A stretch of 64,000 bases of DNA, taken from CAZTDU01 sp050248795. GTDB taxonomy: Bacteria > Pseudomonadota > Gammaproteobacteria > Burkholderiales > SG8-39. The stretch lies in contig JBFWRS010000017.1 in the NCBI GenBank assembly GCA_050248795.1, positions 1 to 64,000 of the forward strand, given 5' to 3'. Of this stretch, positions 26,329 through 34,500 are shown piece by piece. A program made the position numbers and the translations under genes. The number at the start of each line of letters is the position of its first letter. The first letter of the stretch is position 1. Below the pieces are notes generated by a model. It did not search any database, was not told the DNA's origin, and was given only the letters and a program-made list of their open reading frames with translations.

Positions 26329-27458
26329 ACGACGACGAGGGAGCCGAGCGGCTCCCGGCGTTCTGGCACGCGGTGTACGCGATGACGCCGCGCACGCCGG
26401 TGACGCATGCCATCATCGCCTTGAACGTCGCCGTTTTCGTCGCGCTGCTGTTCGCCGGCTCGGGCTTCCTCAGGGGTTCACCCGACGTGCTGCTGGCGTG
26501 GGGCGCGAACGCCGGCCCGGCGACGCTCGATGGCGAGCCGTGGCGGCTCCTTGCCAGCATGTTCCTGCACTACGGCGTCGTGCACCTCGCCTTCAACATG
26601 TGGGCTTTCCGCGATGCAGGCCGCCTGGTGGAACGCCTGTACGGCAACGGCGCGTTCCTCGGCATCTATCTTTTCGCCGGCATCTGCGGCGGACTCGCCA
26701 GCGTGTGGTGGAACGCGCCGCGCGTGGTGAGCGCGGGTGCTTCCGGCGCGATCTTCGGCGTCTACGGCGCGCTGCTTGCGTACTCGATGGCGCAGAAAGG
26801 CTCGGTGCCCAAGGCGGTGATCGGCAGCATCAGCGCGAGCGCGGCGGTGTTCGTCGCGTTCTCGCTTTTCGTCGGTGCGCTGCTCACCGGCATCGACAAC
26901 GCGGCGCACCTGGGCGGGCTCGTGGGCGGCTTAATGGCGGGACTCGTGCTGGCGCATCCGATCGCCGTGCCGATCGGCGCCGCACGCCTGGCGCTGAGCG
27001 CCGCCGTCGCGCTGGCAGCGCTCGCCGCACTGTGGACGGCGCTGCCGCCGCCTGCCTACACGTACCGGGACCAGCTTGCCGCCGAGCGCGCGGTGCGTGC
27101 CTTCGTCGCCGAGGAAGCGGCCACGGTGCGGCTGGCACGCGACATCCTCGATCCCCTGAAGCGCGGCGAGCTGGCGCCCGCCGCCGCCGCTGACCGCCTC
27201 GAAGCGGAAGTGGTGCCACGATGGGAGGCGGCGCACCGGCAGCTCACCGCGGTGAGGCTCGACGATACCGCGCCGGCGGCCAGGCGGCTGCAGATCATGG
27301 TGCGCTATACCGCGCTGCGGCGCGAGATGCTCTCCGAACTGGCGCAGGGTCTGCGCAACGACGACAGGCTGCGCCTGGAGCATGCCAACGCGCTCGCCGC
27401 GGAAAGCCACCGCCTGCTCGACGAACTGCAGCGCAGCCGGCAGGAGCCGACGCGATGA
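26325..27458 (+). CDS. rhomboid family intramembrane serine protease with C-terminal extension
   Basis: A six-helix membrane protease (about residues 25-240) followed by a hydrophilic, largely helical tail of about 130 residues. The catalytic Ser is in SAGASGAIFGVYGALL and the His in IDNAAHLGGLVGG. The HYGVVHLAFNMWAF segment carries the His/Asn of the active-site region. Total 377 residues, longer than the GlpG core. The tail has no recognised domain. It starts at GTG 26325 inside the ruvB stop and sits 4 bases from ybgC overlap, so it is transcribed with ruv and tol genes. Confidence 0.88.
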   Translation: MNDDEGAERLPAFWHAVYAMTPRTPVTHAIIALNVAVFVALLFAGSGFLRGSPDVLLAWGANAGPATLDGEPWRLLASMFLHYGVVHLAFNMWAFRDAGRLVERLYGNGAFLGIYLFAGICGGLASVWWNAPRVVSAGASGAIFGVYGALLAYSMAQKGSVPKAVIGSISASAAVFVAFSLFVGALLTGIDNAAHLGGLVGGLMAGLVLAHPIAVPIGAARLALSAAVALAALAALWTALPPPAYTYRDQLAAERAVRAFVAEEAATVRLARDILDPLKRGELAPAAAADRLEAEVVPRWEAAHRQLTAVRLDDTAPAARRLQIMVRYTALRREMLSELAQGLRNDDRLRLEHANALAAESHRLLDELQRSRQEPTR

Positions 27459-27865
27459 AAACCCTTTCCGTGCCGGTGCGCGTTTACTACCAGGACACGG
27501 ACGCGGGCGGCGTGGTGTTCCACGCCCAGTACCTGGCGTTCATGGAGCGCGCGCGCACCGAACTGTTGAACGAGGCGGGGATAGACCTGGCGCGGATGGC
27601 GGATGAGACCGGCGCGATATTTTTCGTGCACGAGGTGCGGATGAAATTCCTGCGCCCCGCGCTGCTGAACGAGCGCCTTTCGGTGAGCGCCGAAGTGGTT
27701 AGAATGGGCCGCGCAAGCATCGTATTCCGCCAGCGGGTTGAACGCGACGGCGAATTGCTGGTCGAAGCCGAGGTCGGCGTCGCCACGGTGCACCGGCAGA
27801 CCCGCAGGCCGGTGCGCATGCCGCAGGCGGTGACGGATGCATTCGTAACGACGGGAGCAGCATGA
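27455..27865 (+). CDS. ybgC: tol-pal system acyl-CoA thioesterase YbgC
   Basis: A hotdog-fold acyl-CoA thioesterase of 136 residues. ATG 27455 is preceded by CAGGAG, which fixes the start. The catalytic Asp lies in VYYQDTDAGGVVFHAQYLAFMER, written here only in part: YYQDTDAGGVVFH. It begins the tol-pal group, as in most proteobacteria, and its stop overlaps tolQ as ATGA. Confidence 0.94.
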   Translation: MKTLSVPVRVYYQDTDAGGVVFHAQYLAFMERARTELLNEAGIDLARMADETGAIFFVHEVRMKFLRPALLNERLSVSAEVVRMGRASIVFRQRVERDGELLVEAEVGVATVHRQTRRPVRMPQAVTDAFVTTGAA

Positions 27866-28542
27866 CAGTCACGCAGGACATGGATCTGTGGACGCTGATC
27901 GTCAACGCGTCCTTCGTGGTGAAGGCGGTGATGGCGCTGCTCGGCGCGGTGTCCTTCATGTCCTGGATGTTCATCTTCCGCAAGTGGTTCGCGATCCGCA
28001 CCGCGCGCGACCAGACCGAGCGCTTCGAGCGCGAGTTCTGGAGCGGCAACGACCTGTCGCTGCTCTACCAGGGCGCGGTGAACAACCGGCACTCCATCGG
28101 CAGCCTCGAGCGCATTTTCGAAGCGGGATTTCGCGAGTTCACCAAGCTGCGCGGCCAGCGCGGCAACGACGCCAACATCATGGTCGACGGCGCGCGGCGT
28201 GCCATGCGCGCCACCTACCAGCGCGAGATGGACCACCTCGAACGGCACCTGGCGTTCCTCGCCTCCACCGGGTCGGTGAGCCCGTACGTCGGCCTGTTCG
28301 GCACCGTGTGGGGCATCATGCATGCGTTCAGGGGCCTGGCGAACGTGCAGCAGGCGACGCTCGCGCAGGTCGCGCCGGGCATCGCCGAGGCGCTGATCGC
28401 CACCGCGCTGGGCCTTTTCGCCGCGATCCCCGCGGTGGTCGCCTACAACCGCTTCTCGCACGACATCGACCGGCTCGCCATCCGCTTCGAGAGCTTCATG
28501 GAAGAGTTCTCCAACGTGCTGCAGCGCCAGGCCAGGGTATGA
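27862..28542 (+). CDS. tolQ: Tol-Pal system motor subunit TolQ
   Basis: An inner-membrane proton-channel subunit of the TolQR motor that powers outer-membrane constriction during division. The 226-residue product has three membrane segments (about 12-36, 135-160, 172-195). The STGSVSPYVGLFGTVWGIM segment and the IAEALIATALGLFAAIPAV channel helix are characteristic. It is followed by a 92-base gap holding two long inverted repeats before tolR. Confidence 0.95.
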   Translation: MTVTQDMDLWTLIVNASFVVKAVMALLGAVSFMSWMFIFRKWFAIRTARDQTERFEREFWSGNDLSLLYQGAVNNRHSIGSLERIFEAGFREFTKLRGQRGNDANIMVDGARRAMRATYQREMDHLERHLAFLASTGSVSPYVGLFGTVWGIMHAFRGLANVQQATLAQVAPGIAEALIATALGLFAAIPAVVAYNRFSHDIDRLAIRFESFMEEFSNVLQRQARV

Positions 28543-28548
28543 GGAACA

Positions 28549-28620
28549 GGGGGAGCGGGCCCCTTCCGGTTGCGGCGGCGGAGCCTTCCCGCTCCCCCCG
28601 TACCCCCCTGGGCAACCGGA
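28549..28620 (+). repeat. interleaved inverted repeats between tolQ and tolR (pseudoknot-capable)
   Basis: Arm A (28549-28559, GGGGGAGCGGG) is a perfect 11-bp inverted match to arm A' (28588-28598). Arm B (28565-28573, TCCGGTTGC), inside the A loop, is a perfect 9-bp match to arm B' (28612-28620), downstream of A'. The order A-B-A'-B' is that of an H-type pseudoknot with connecting loops of 5, 14 and 13 bases. B' ends 14 bases before the tolR start and could mask it. A mobile REP-like origin is the alternative. Confidence 0.7.
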
Positions 28621-28634
28621 GCATGCGTTAAACG

Positions 28635-29048
28635 ATGCCGCGCCTGCACAGCAAACGCAGGCCGATGCACGACATCAACGTCGTGCCCTACGTCGACGTG
28701 ATGCTGGTGCTGCTGGTGATCTTCATGGTCACCGCGCCGCTGGTCACGCCCGGCGTCATCGACCTGCCTTCGGTGGGCAGCGCCGGGGCGCCGAAGATCG
28801 TGCCGCTGGAGGTCATCCTCACCGAGGACCAGAAGGTCTCGGTGCGCGAGCGCGACGCCGCCGGGCGCATCGTCAGCGAGCGCGCGGTGGCGCGCGGCGA
28901 GCTCGGCAAGCTGGTGAAGGACCCGAAGACGCCGGTGATGATCGCCGGCGACAAGAACGTGAAGTACGAGGCGGTGCTGCAGTTGATGGACGAGCTGCGC
29001 GCCAGCGGCGTCGAGCGCATCGGCCTGCAGGTGAAGCCGCGGCAATGA
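28635..29048 (+). CDS. tolR: Tol-Pal system protein TolR
   Basis: An ExbD-like stator-linked subunit of 137 residues with one membrane helix (about 18-40). The helix bears the proton-carrying Asp in INVVPYVDVMLVLLVIFMV, and the rest is periplasmic. The stop overlaps the tolA start as ATGA. Translation may depend on the pseudoknot-capable element just upstream. Confidence 0.94.
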   Translation: MPRLHSKRRPMHDINVVPYVDVMLVLLVIFMVTAPLVTPGVIDLPSVGSAGAPKIVPLEVILTEDQKVSVRERDAAGRIVSERAVARGELGKLVKDPKTPVMIAGDKNVKYEAVLQLMDELRASGVERIGLQVKPRQ

Positions 29049-29824
29049 ACGCCACCGCCGACCCGGACCTGTTCGAGGAGCGCTACGAGCCGGGGCTCGC
29101 GCAGTCGGTGGCGCTGGCGTTCGCGGTGCACGTTGCGATTGCCTTCGTGCTGTTCTTCGGCGTGCGCTGGCAGAACCGGCCGTCGGACACGATTTCGGTG
29201 GAACTGTGGACGCCGCCGCCTGCGCCTGTGGTCGAGCGGCCCGAGCCGCCCAAGCCGCCGCCCAAGGTCGAGCCGGCGCCGCCGCCCAAGCCCGAGCCGG
29301 TGATCGAGAAGCCGGACATCGCGCTGAAGGCGCCGCCCAAGCCGAAGCCCAAGCCCGAGCCGGTGAAGAAGGTCGAACCCAAGCCCGAGCCGCCCAAGCC
29401 AAAGCCGGTAGTGAAACCGCGCGTCGACCCGATGCAGGCACGCATGCGCGAGGAACTGGCGCGCGAGCAGCGCGCGCTCGCGCTGGAGGCCGAGCGGGCG
29501 CAGTTCCAGGACCAGTTGCGCCGCGAGGCGGCGGCGCGCGATGCCCGCGCGCTCGCCGGCTGGACCGACAAGGTGCGCGCCAAGGTGCGCGGCAACATGG
29601 TGATGCCCCCCGACGTGAAGGGCAATCCCGAGGCGATCTTCGACGTGGTGCAGCTTCCCACCGGCGAGGTGCTGAGCGCGAAGCTGAGGAAATCCAGTGG
29701 CCACCGCGCGCTGGACGACGCCATCGAGCGCGCGATCCTGAAATCCTCGCCGTTGCCCAGGCCCGACAGGCCGGAGCTTTTCACGCGTGCGTTCCAGCTG
29801 AAGTACAGGCCACGCGATGATTGA
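29045..29824 (+). CDS. tolA: Tol-Pal system protein TolA (TonB-like)
   Basis: Spans the periplasm between TolQR and Pal/TolB. The 259-residue product has an N-terminal membrane anchor (about 20-43), a Pro/Lys/Glu-rich extended region (about 55-130) of PKPEP-type repeats, a helical stretch rich in Arg/Glu/Ala (about 130-170), and a TonB/TolA-type C-terminal domain. The C-terminal domain includes FDVVQLPTGEVLSAKLRKSS and HRALDDAIERAI. It is shorter than E. coli TolA, mainly in the middle helix. Confidence 0.92.
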   Translation: MNATADPDLFEERYEPGLAQSVALAFAVHVAIAFVLFFGVRWQNRPSDTISVELWTPPPAPVVERPEPPKPPPKVEPAPPPKPEPVIEKPDIALKAPPKPKPKPEPVKKVEPKPEPPKPKPVVKPRVDPMQARMREELAREQRALALEAERAQFQDQLRREAAARDARALAGWTDKVRAKVRGNMVMPPDVKGNPEAIFDVVQLPTGEVLSAKLRKSSGHRALDDAIERAILKSSPLPRPDRPELFTRAFQLKYRPRDD

Positions 29825-29825
29825 A

Positions 29826-29831
29826 TATAAT
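29826..29831 (+). promoter_or_regulatory. candidate -10 element for a leaderless tolB mRNA
   Basis: A perfect TATAAT lies 6 bases before the tolB ATG and just after the tolA stop. Transcription would start at or next to the ATG. No clear -35 is visible 17 bases upstream, so this may be a weak internal promoter or chance. Confidence 0.4.
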
Positions 29832-29837
29832 CGGCCC

Positions 29838-31106
29838 ATGAGACGCTTCATCGCGGCGTTGTTGCTGTGGCTTGCCGCGTTCAGTGCCAGCGCGCAGCTT
29901 TCCATCGAAGTCACCGGCGCGGGCGGCAGCAGGATCCCCGTCGCCATCGTGCCGTTCGCCGGCGAAGGCGGGGTGTCGCCGAGCATCTCCGCGATCGTGC
30001 GCGCCGACCTCGAGCGCAGCGGCCTCTTCCGCGCCATCGAGGCGCCGCCGATCGTTCCCGCGCCCACCGACGCCACCGCGGTGAACTACCCCGAGTGGCG
30101 CGCGCGGCTCGCCGACGCGCTGGTGCTCGGTTCGGTCGCGGCGCGGCCCGACGGCCGCTTCGAAGTGCGCTTCAAGCTGCACGACGTCGCCAAGGCGACC
30201 GACCTCTCGGGCGTTGCCTACACGCTGACAAAGGACCAGGTGCGCGCCACCGCGCACCGCATCGCCGATTACGTCTACGAGAAGCTCACCGGCGAAAAGG
30301 GCGTGTTCTCCACGCGCATCGCCTACGTGGTCAAGCGCGGCAACCGCTACGAGCTGCAGATCGCGGACGCCGACGGCGCCGGCGAGGAGACCGCGCTTGC
30401 GTCCTTCGAGCCGATCATCTCGCCGGCGTGGTCGCCTGACGGCCGGCGCATCGCCTACGTCTCCTTCGAGAACAAGAAGCCGGTGGTGTACGTGCATTCG
30501 CTGCTCGACGGCAAGCGCACGGTGGCGGCGAATTTCAAGGGCTCGAACTCCGCGCCGGCGTGGTCGCCCGACGGCAACCGGCTGGCGGTGGCGCTGTCGC
30601 GCGACGGCGGCTCGCAGATCTTCATGGTCAACGCCGACGGCAGCGGCGTGCGGCGGCTGACGAGTTCCAGCGGCATCGACACCGAGCCGCGCTTCTCGCC
30701 CGACGGCCAGCACATCTACTTCACCTCCGATCGCGGCGGCAGCCCGCAGATCTACCGCATGGGCGCGGGCGGCGGCGACGCGCAGCGCGTCACCTTCGAC
30801 GGCACCTACAACGTGTCGCCCAGGCTGTCGCCCGACGGCAAGCGGCTTGCCTACGTGACGCGCAATGCCGGCAAGTTCCAGGTCGCGGTGCACGACTTCG
30901 CCACCCGCCAGACGCAGGTGCTGACCGACAGCGACCGCGACGAATCCCCCAGCTTTGCGCCCAATGGGCGCATGATCCTCTTCGCCACCGTGATCGGCGG
31001 CCGCGGCGTGTTGTCCGCGGTGTCCGCGGACGGTAGCGTCAAGCAGCGCCTGACGACTTCGGCGGGCGATGTCAGGGAACCAGCCTGGGGCCCGTTCATC
31101 CAATGA
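29838..31106 (+). CDS. tolB: Tol-Pal system beta-propeller protein TolB
   Basis: A periplasmic protein that exchanges between Pal and TolA. ATG 29838 begins a clean signal peptide (MRRFIAALLLWLAAFSASAQ) and 422 residues. An upstream in-frame ATG at 29817 would add seven residues and is less likely. After the N-terminal domain come propeller repeats marked by WSPDGRRIAYVS, WSPDGNRLAVAL, FSPDGQHIYFTS and LSPDGKRLAYVT. No Shine-Dalgarno is seen. Confidence 0.95.
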   Translation: MRRFIAALLLWLAAFSASAQLSIEVTGAGGSRIPVAIVPFAGEGGVSPSISAIVRADLERSGLFRAIEAPPIVPAPTDATAVNYPEWRARLADALVLGSVAARPDGRFEVRFKLHDVAKATDLSGVAYTLTKDQVRATAHRIADYVYEKLTGEKGVFSTRIAYVVKRGNRYELQIADADGAGEETALASFEPIISPAWSPDGRRIAYVSFENKKPVVYVHSLLDGKRTVAANFKGSNSAPAWSPDGNRLAVALSRDGGSQIFMVNADGSGVRRLTSSSGIDTEPRFSPDGQHIYFTSDRGGSPQIYRMGAGGGDAQRVTFDGTYNVSPRLSPDGKRLAYVTRNAGKFQVAVHDFATRQTQVLTDSDRDESPSFAPNGRMILFATVIGGRGVLSAVSADGSVKQRLTTSAGDVREPAWGPFIQ

Positions 31107-31123
31107 TCCGAGAGGAATAGACC

Positions 31124-31681
31124 ATGCGCGCCATATTCGCAGCCATCGCCGTAGCCGCCCTGCTCGCGGGCTGTTCGAGCACGCCGACCGACGAGCAGGA
31201 CCCCGCCGGGGTCGAAGAGCGCAAGCCCGCGGCAGGCACCGGTGCCGCGTCGCAGCCGGTATCGAAGCCCGGCGTGTCCGGCGTCGACCTCACGGCGTCG
31301 AGGAAGTCCGCCGCCAGCGCGCTCACCGACCCGGGTTCGATCCTGTCCAAGCGCTCGATCTTCTACGACCTCGACAAGTACGACGTGCGCGACGAGTTCA
31401 AGCCGCTGGTCGAGGCGCACGCCAGGTACCTTCGCGACAATCCCAACGCCAAGGTGCTGATCCAGGGCAACACCGACGAGCGCGGCAGCCGCGAATACAA
31501 CCTCGCGCTCGGCCAGCGCCGTTCCGAAGGCGTCAAGCGCATGATGCTGCTGCTCGGCGTGCGCGAGGCGCAGGTCGAAGCCGTCAGCCTCGGCGAAGAG
31601 AAACCGCGCGCTCAGGGCTCGAACGAAAGCGCATGGTCGCAGAACCGCAGGAGCGACATCCTGCATTCGGGCGAGTTCTGA
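31124..31681 (+). CDS. pal: peptidoglycan-associated lipoprotein Pal
   Basis: An outer-membrane lipoprotein that binds peptidoglycan. The 185-residue product has lipobox LLAGC with Cys17, a variable linker to about residue 80, then an OmpA-like domain. The domain shows IFYDLDKYDVRDEF, GNTDERGSREYNLALGQRR and VSLGEEKP, with the diaminopimelate-binding Asp and Arg in the TDERGSxEYN block. AGAGGAA precedes the ATG. The stop overlaps cpoB as TGATG. Confidence 0.96.
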   Translation: MRAIFAAIAVAALLAGCSSTPTDEQDPAGVEERKPAAGTGAASQPVSKPGVSGVDLTASRKSAASALTDPGSILSKRSIFYDLDKYDVRDEFKPLVEAHARYLRDNPNAKVLIQGNTDERGSREYNLALGQRRSEGVKRMMLLLGVREAQVEAVSLGEEKPRAQGSNESAWSQNRRSDILHSGEF

Positions 31682-32466
31682 TGCGCCTGCGCGCCGCACG
31701 CGTTGCGGTGCTCGGCGCCGTGTTCGCCGCGGCACTTGCGGCACCGGCGCCCGCCTGGGCGATCTTCGGCGACGACGAGGCGCGCGCGCGCATCGACGCG
31801 CTGAGAAAAGAAGTCCAGGCGAGCCAGCGCGCCGTGGACGAACGCCTCGCCAAGCTGGAAGACCGCCGCGCGCTGCTGGACCTGGCGTCGCAGATCGAAG
31901 CGCTGAAAGCAGACATCGCCAAGCTGCGCGGACAGGTGGAAGTACTGGTGAACCTGTCCGAGCAGGCGGAGAAGCGCCAGAAGGACCTGTACCTCGACAT
32001 CGACACGCGCCTGAGGAAGCTCGAGCAGGTGCAGGAGGGCGCCGCCGCCGGCGGCACGCCACAGGCGGACGCGGGCATTCCCGCTGCGGAGACCAAGGCC
32101 TACGAAGCGGCGCTGAACCAGTTCAAGCTGGGCAACTACCCGATGGCGATTTCCGCGTTCCAGGGCTTCATGGTCACCTACCCCGGAAGCAAGCTCGCGC
32201 CCTCGGCACAGTACTGGATCGGCAATGCGCATTACGCGCGGCGCGACTTCAAGCAGGCGATCGCCGCGCAGCAGCGCGTGGTGGCGCAATGGCCGGATGA
32301 CCCCAAGGCGCCGGATGCGCTGCTGAACATGGCCTCGTCGCAGGAAGCAAGGGGCGACCGGCGCGGCGCGCGCAGCACGCTCGAAGCGCTGGTGACGAAG
32401 TACCCCGCGAGCCCCGCCGCGGCGAGCGCGAAGCAGCGGCTCGCGCAGTCGCCCGCCGGGCGTTGA
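31681..32466 (+). CDS. cpoB: cell division coordinator CpoB (YbgF)
   Basis: A periplasmic protein that couples Tol activity to peptidoglycan synthesis at the septum. The 261-residue product has a signal peptide (about 1-27, ending PAWA), a coiled-coil trimerisation region (about 30-125) and a C-terminal set of TPR repeats. The TPR part includes YEAALNQFKLGNYPMAISAF, YWIGNAHYARRDFKQAIAAQ and DALLNMASSQEARGDRRGA. It overlaps pal and queC by a few bases. Confidence 0.92.
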   Translation: MRLRAARVAVLGAVFAAALAAPAPAWAIFGDDEARARIDALRKEVQASQRAVDERLAKLEDRRALLDLASQIEALKADIAKLRGQVEVLVNLSEQAEKRQKDLYLDIDTRLRKLEQVQEGAAAGGTPQADAGIPAAETKAYEAALNQFKLGNYPMAISAFQGFMVTYPGSKLAPSAQYWIGNAHYARRDFKQAIAAQQRVVAQWPDDPKAPDALLNMASSQEARGDRRGARSTLEALVTKYPASPAAASAKQRLAQSPAGR

Positions 32467-33170
32467 CCCTTCCGGAAGCCGTGCACGCGCCTGCGCGCGC
32501 GGTCGTGCTGCTTTCGGGCGGCCTGGATTCCGCTACCACGCTGGCCTGGGCGCGCGCCAAGGGCTTCGACTGCTACGCGCTGTCGGTGGACTACGGTCAG
32601 CGCCACGCCGCTGAACTGCAGGCGGCGCGCCGCGTGGCGCAGCGTTTCGGCGCCACCCAGCACCGCATCATCAAGCTGGACCTCGCGCAGTTTGGCGGTT
32701 CGGCGCTGACCGATGCGGCGATCGCGGTGCCGCAGGACGGCACCACCGACGGCATCCCGGTCACCTACGTGCCGGCGCGCAACACCATCCTCCTTTCGCT
32801 GGCGCTCGGCTGGGCCGAGGTGCTGGGCGCGCAGCACATCTACGTCGGCGCGAACGCGGTGGACTATTCCGGCTACCCGGACTGCCGACCGGAGTACCTG
32901 CGCGCATTCGAGGCGATGGCGAACCTGGCGACGAAGGCGGCGGTGGAAGGGCGGCGCATCGAGGTGCGCGGGCCGCTGGTGGACCTGCCCAAGGCCGCCA
33001 TCGTCAAGCTGGCGCTCGAGCTCGGCGTCGACCCGGCCGAGACCTTGAGCTGCTACCAACCTGACGCCGCGGGCCGCGCCTGCGGTCGCTGCGATGCATG
33101 CCGCATCCGCCTTGCCGGGTTCGCTGCCGCAGGGGTGGAGGACCCTGCCAACTATATTAGTATCCCCTGA
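32463..33170 (+). CDS. queC: 7-cyano-7-deazaguanine synthase QueC
   Basis: Makes preQ0 from carboxy-deazaguanine using ATP and ammonia, on the way to queuosine in tRNA. TTG 32463 overlaps the cpoB stop as TTGA and gives 235 residues. The PP-loop is VVLLSGGLDSATT. A zinc site is visible at the C-terminus as SCYQPDAAGRACGRCDACRIR. YVPARNTILLSLAL and GANAVDYSGYPDCRPEY are further family blocks. Its place after cpoB is common in betaproteobacteria. Confidence 0.95.
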   Translation: MTLPEAVHAPARAVVLLSGGLDSATTLAWARAKGFDCYALSVDYGQRHAAELQAARRVAQRFGATQHRIIKLDLAQFGGSALTDAAIAVPQDGTTDGIPVTYVPARNTILLSLALGWAEVLGAQHIYVGANAVDYSGYPDCRPEYLRAFEAMANLATKAAVEGRRIEVRGPLVDLPKAAIVKLALELGVDPAETLSCYQPDAAGRACGRCDACRIRLAGFAAAGVEDPANYISIP

Positions 33171-33181
33171 TGCAATTACGG

Positions 33182-33206
33182 TACAAGAGGGCTCCGCCCT
33201 CTTGTA
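33182..33206 (+). terminator. hairpin after queC
   Basis: TACAAGAGGGC and GCCCTCTTGTA form a perfect 11-bp stem around a 3-base loop, 11 bases after the queC stop. No U-tract follows, so termination would be weak or Rho-assisted. It separates queC from the transporter gene. Confidence 0.55.
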
Positions 33207-33225
33207 ACTCCCGGAAGCCAGACAG

Positions 33226-34347
33226 ATGCCAAGTGAAATTACTCCAGAACAGATCGCGCCGTACGTCGCCGGCGGCGCATTCCTGCTCGCGTTCATCTTC
33301 GGCGCCGTGGGCAACAAGACCAACTTCTGCACCATGGGCGCGGTGTCCGACTGGGTGAACATGGGCGACAAGGGCCGGCTGCGCATGTGGCTGCTGGCGA
33401 TCGCGGTGGCGATCCTCGGCGCGAACGCGCTGCACCTGGCGGGCGTGGTCGACCTGGGCAAGTCGATCTACACCGCGCCGAATTTCACCTGGCTGTCGTA
33501 CATCGTCGGCGGCTTCGTGTTCGGCATCGGCATGACGCTGGGTTCGGGCTGCGGCTCGAAGACGCTGATCCGCATCGGCGCCGGCAACCTGAAGTCGATC
33601 GTGGTGTTCGTGTTCCTCGGCATCGCCGCGTACATGACGCTGCGCGGCCTGTTCGGCGCGTTCCGCGTCGAGGTGCTCGAGAAGGCGGCGGTCACGCTCG
33701 CGGGCAGCCAGGACCTGCCCTCGATCCTCGTGCGGCTCGCGGGCGGCGCGCGCGAGACCTGGATCTGGGTGCTGTCTCTGGGCATCGCCGGCGGACTGCT
33801 CGCCTACATCTATGCGTCGAAGGAGTTCCGCGAGAACTTCGACTTCACGCTCGGCGGCGTGGTCACCGGACTGGTGGTGGTGGGCGGCTGGTACGTCTCC
33901 GGCAGGATCGGCTACCTGGCCGAGGACCCGCAGACGCTGCAGGAGGCCTTCGTCGCCACCAATACCGGCCGCATGGAGTCGTTTTCCTTCGTCGCGCCGA
34001 TGGCCTTCAGCCTCGAATACCTGATGCTGTGGACCGACAAGTCGAAGATCATCACCTACGGCATCGCTTCCGCCGCCGGCGTGATCGCGGGCTCGGCGGC
34101 CTGGGCGCTGGCGACGAAGAGCTTTCGCTGGGAGGGTTTCCGCGACGCCGAGGACACCGCGATGCACATGCTGGGCGGCATCCTGATGGGCTTTGGCGGC
34201 ATCACGGCGCTGGGCTGCACCGTGGGGCAGGGAATCTCGGGCTTTTCGACCCTCGCGGTCGGGTCGATGCTCACCTTCGTGTCCCTGATCGCCGGCGCCG
34301 CGGCAACGATGAAGTGGCAATACTGGCGAATGATGCGCGAAGCCTGA
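33226..34347 (+). CDS. YeeE/YedE family sulfur-compound transporter
   Basis: A 373-residue inner-membrane protein with about nine to ten hydrophobic segments. Three cysteine motifs line up with the YeeE/YedE (thiosulfate transporter TsuA-like) family: NKTNFCTMG near residue 34, GSGCGSKTL near 107, and ALGCTVGQGISG near 328. The family passes thiosulfate or related sulfur species through a relay of these cysteines. GGAAG lies about 9 bases before ATG 33226. No partner tusA-like gene is nearby, so the substrate is inferred from the family. Confidence 0.87.
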   Translation: MPSEITPEQIAPYVAGGAFLLAFIFGAVGNKTNFCTMGAVSDWVNMGDKGRLRMWLLAIAVAILGANALHLAGVVDLGKSIYTAPNFTWLSYIVGGFVFGIGMTLGSGCGSKTLIRIGAGNLKSIVVFVFLGIAAYMTLRGLFGAFRVEVLEKAAVTLAGSQDLPSILVRLAGGARETWIWVLSLGIAGGLLAYIYASKEFRENFDFTLGGVVTGLVVVGGWYVSGRIGYLAEDPQTLQEAFVATNTGRMESFSFVAPMAFSLEYLMLWTDKSKIITYGIASAAGVIAGSAAWALATKSFRWEGFRDAEDTAMHMLGGILMGFGGITALGCTVGQGISGFSTLAVGSMLTFVSLIAGAAATMKWQYWRMMREA

Positions 34348-34382
34348 TAAAATTCGCGCCTTTTCCGCGCCATTCAATCCTT

Positions 34383-34458
34383 GGGTCGTTAGCTCAGCTG
34401 GTAGAGCAGCGGACTTTTAATCCGTTGGTCGGCGGTTCGAATCCGCCACGACCTACCA
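34383..34458 (+). tRNA. tRNA-Lys (anticodon TTT)
   Basis: Acceptor arms GGGTCGT and ACGACCT pair with a G-U at the first position. A discriminator A and encoded CCA follow. The anticodon stem GCGGA/TCCGT surrounds loop CTTTTAA, which gives TTT. A TAAAAT -10-like box at 34348-34353, directly after the transporter stop, could be its promoter. Confidence 0.97.
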
Positions 34459-34466
34459 AATACTTG

Positions 34467-34500
34467 AAGCCCTTAGCGTGAGCTAGGGGCTTTTTCTTTG
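34467..34500 (+). terminator. Rho-independent terminator of tRNA-Lys
   Basis: AGCCCTTAGC pairs with GCTAGGGGCT (one G-U) around a 4-base loop and is followed by TTTTCTTT. It lies 10 bases after the tRNA. It overlaps the last codons of the regulator gene on the opposite strand, whose stop is at 34475-34473. Confidence 0.85.

Noticed and set aside
29221..29480. Possible tandem DNA repeat or CRISPR-like array
   Set aside because: The repetition is codon-level, from the Pro/Lys/Glu-rich stretch of TolA, with no constant repeat-spacer units.
30851..32062. Minus-strand frame of 403 codons antisense to tolB, pal and cpoB
   Set aside because: No domain, implausible composition, and crosses three conserved genes.
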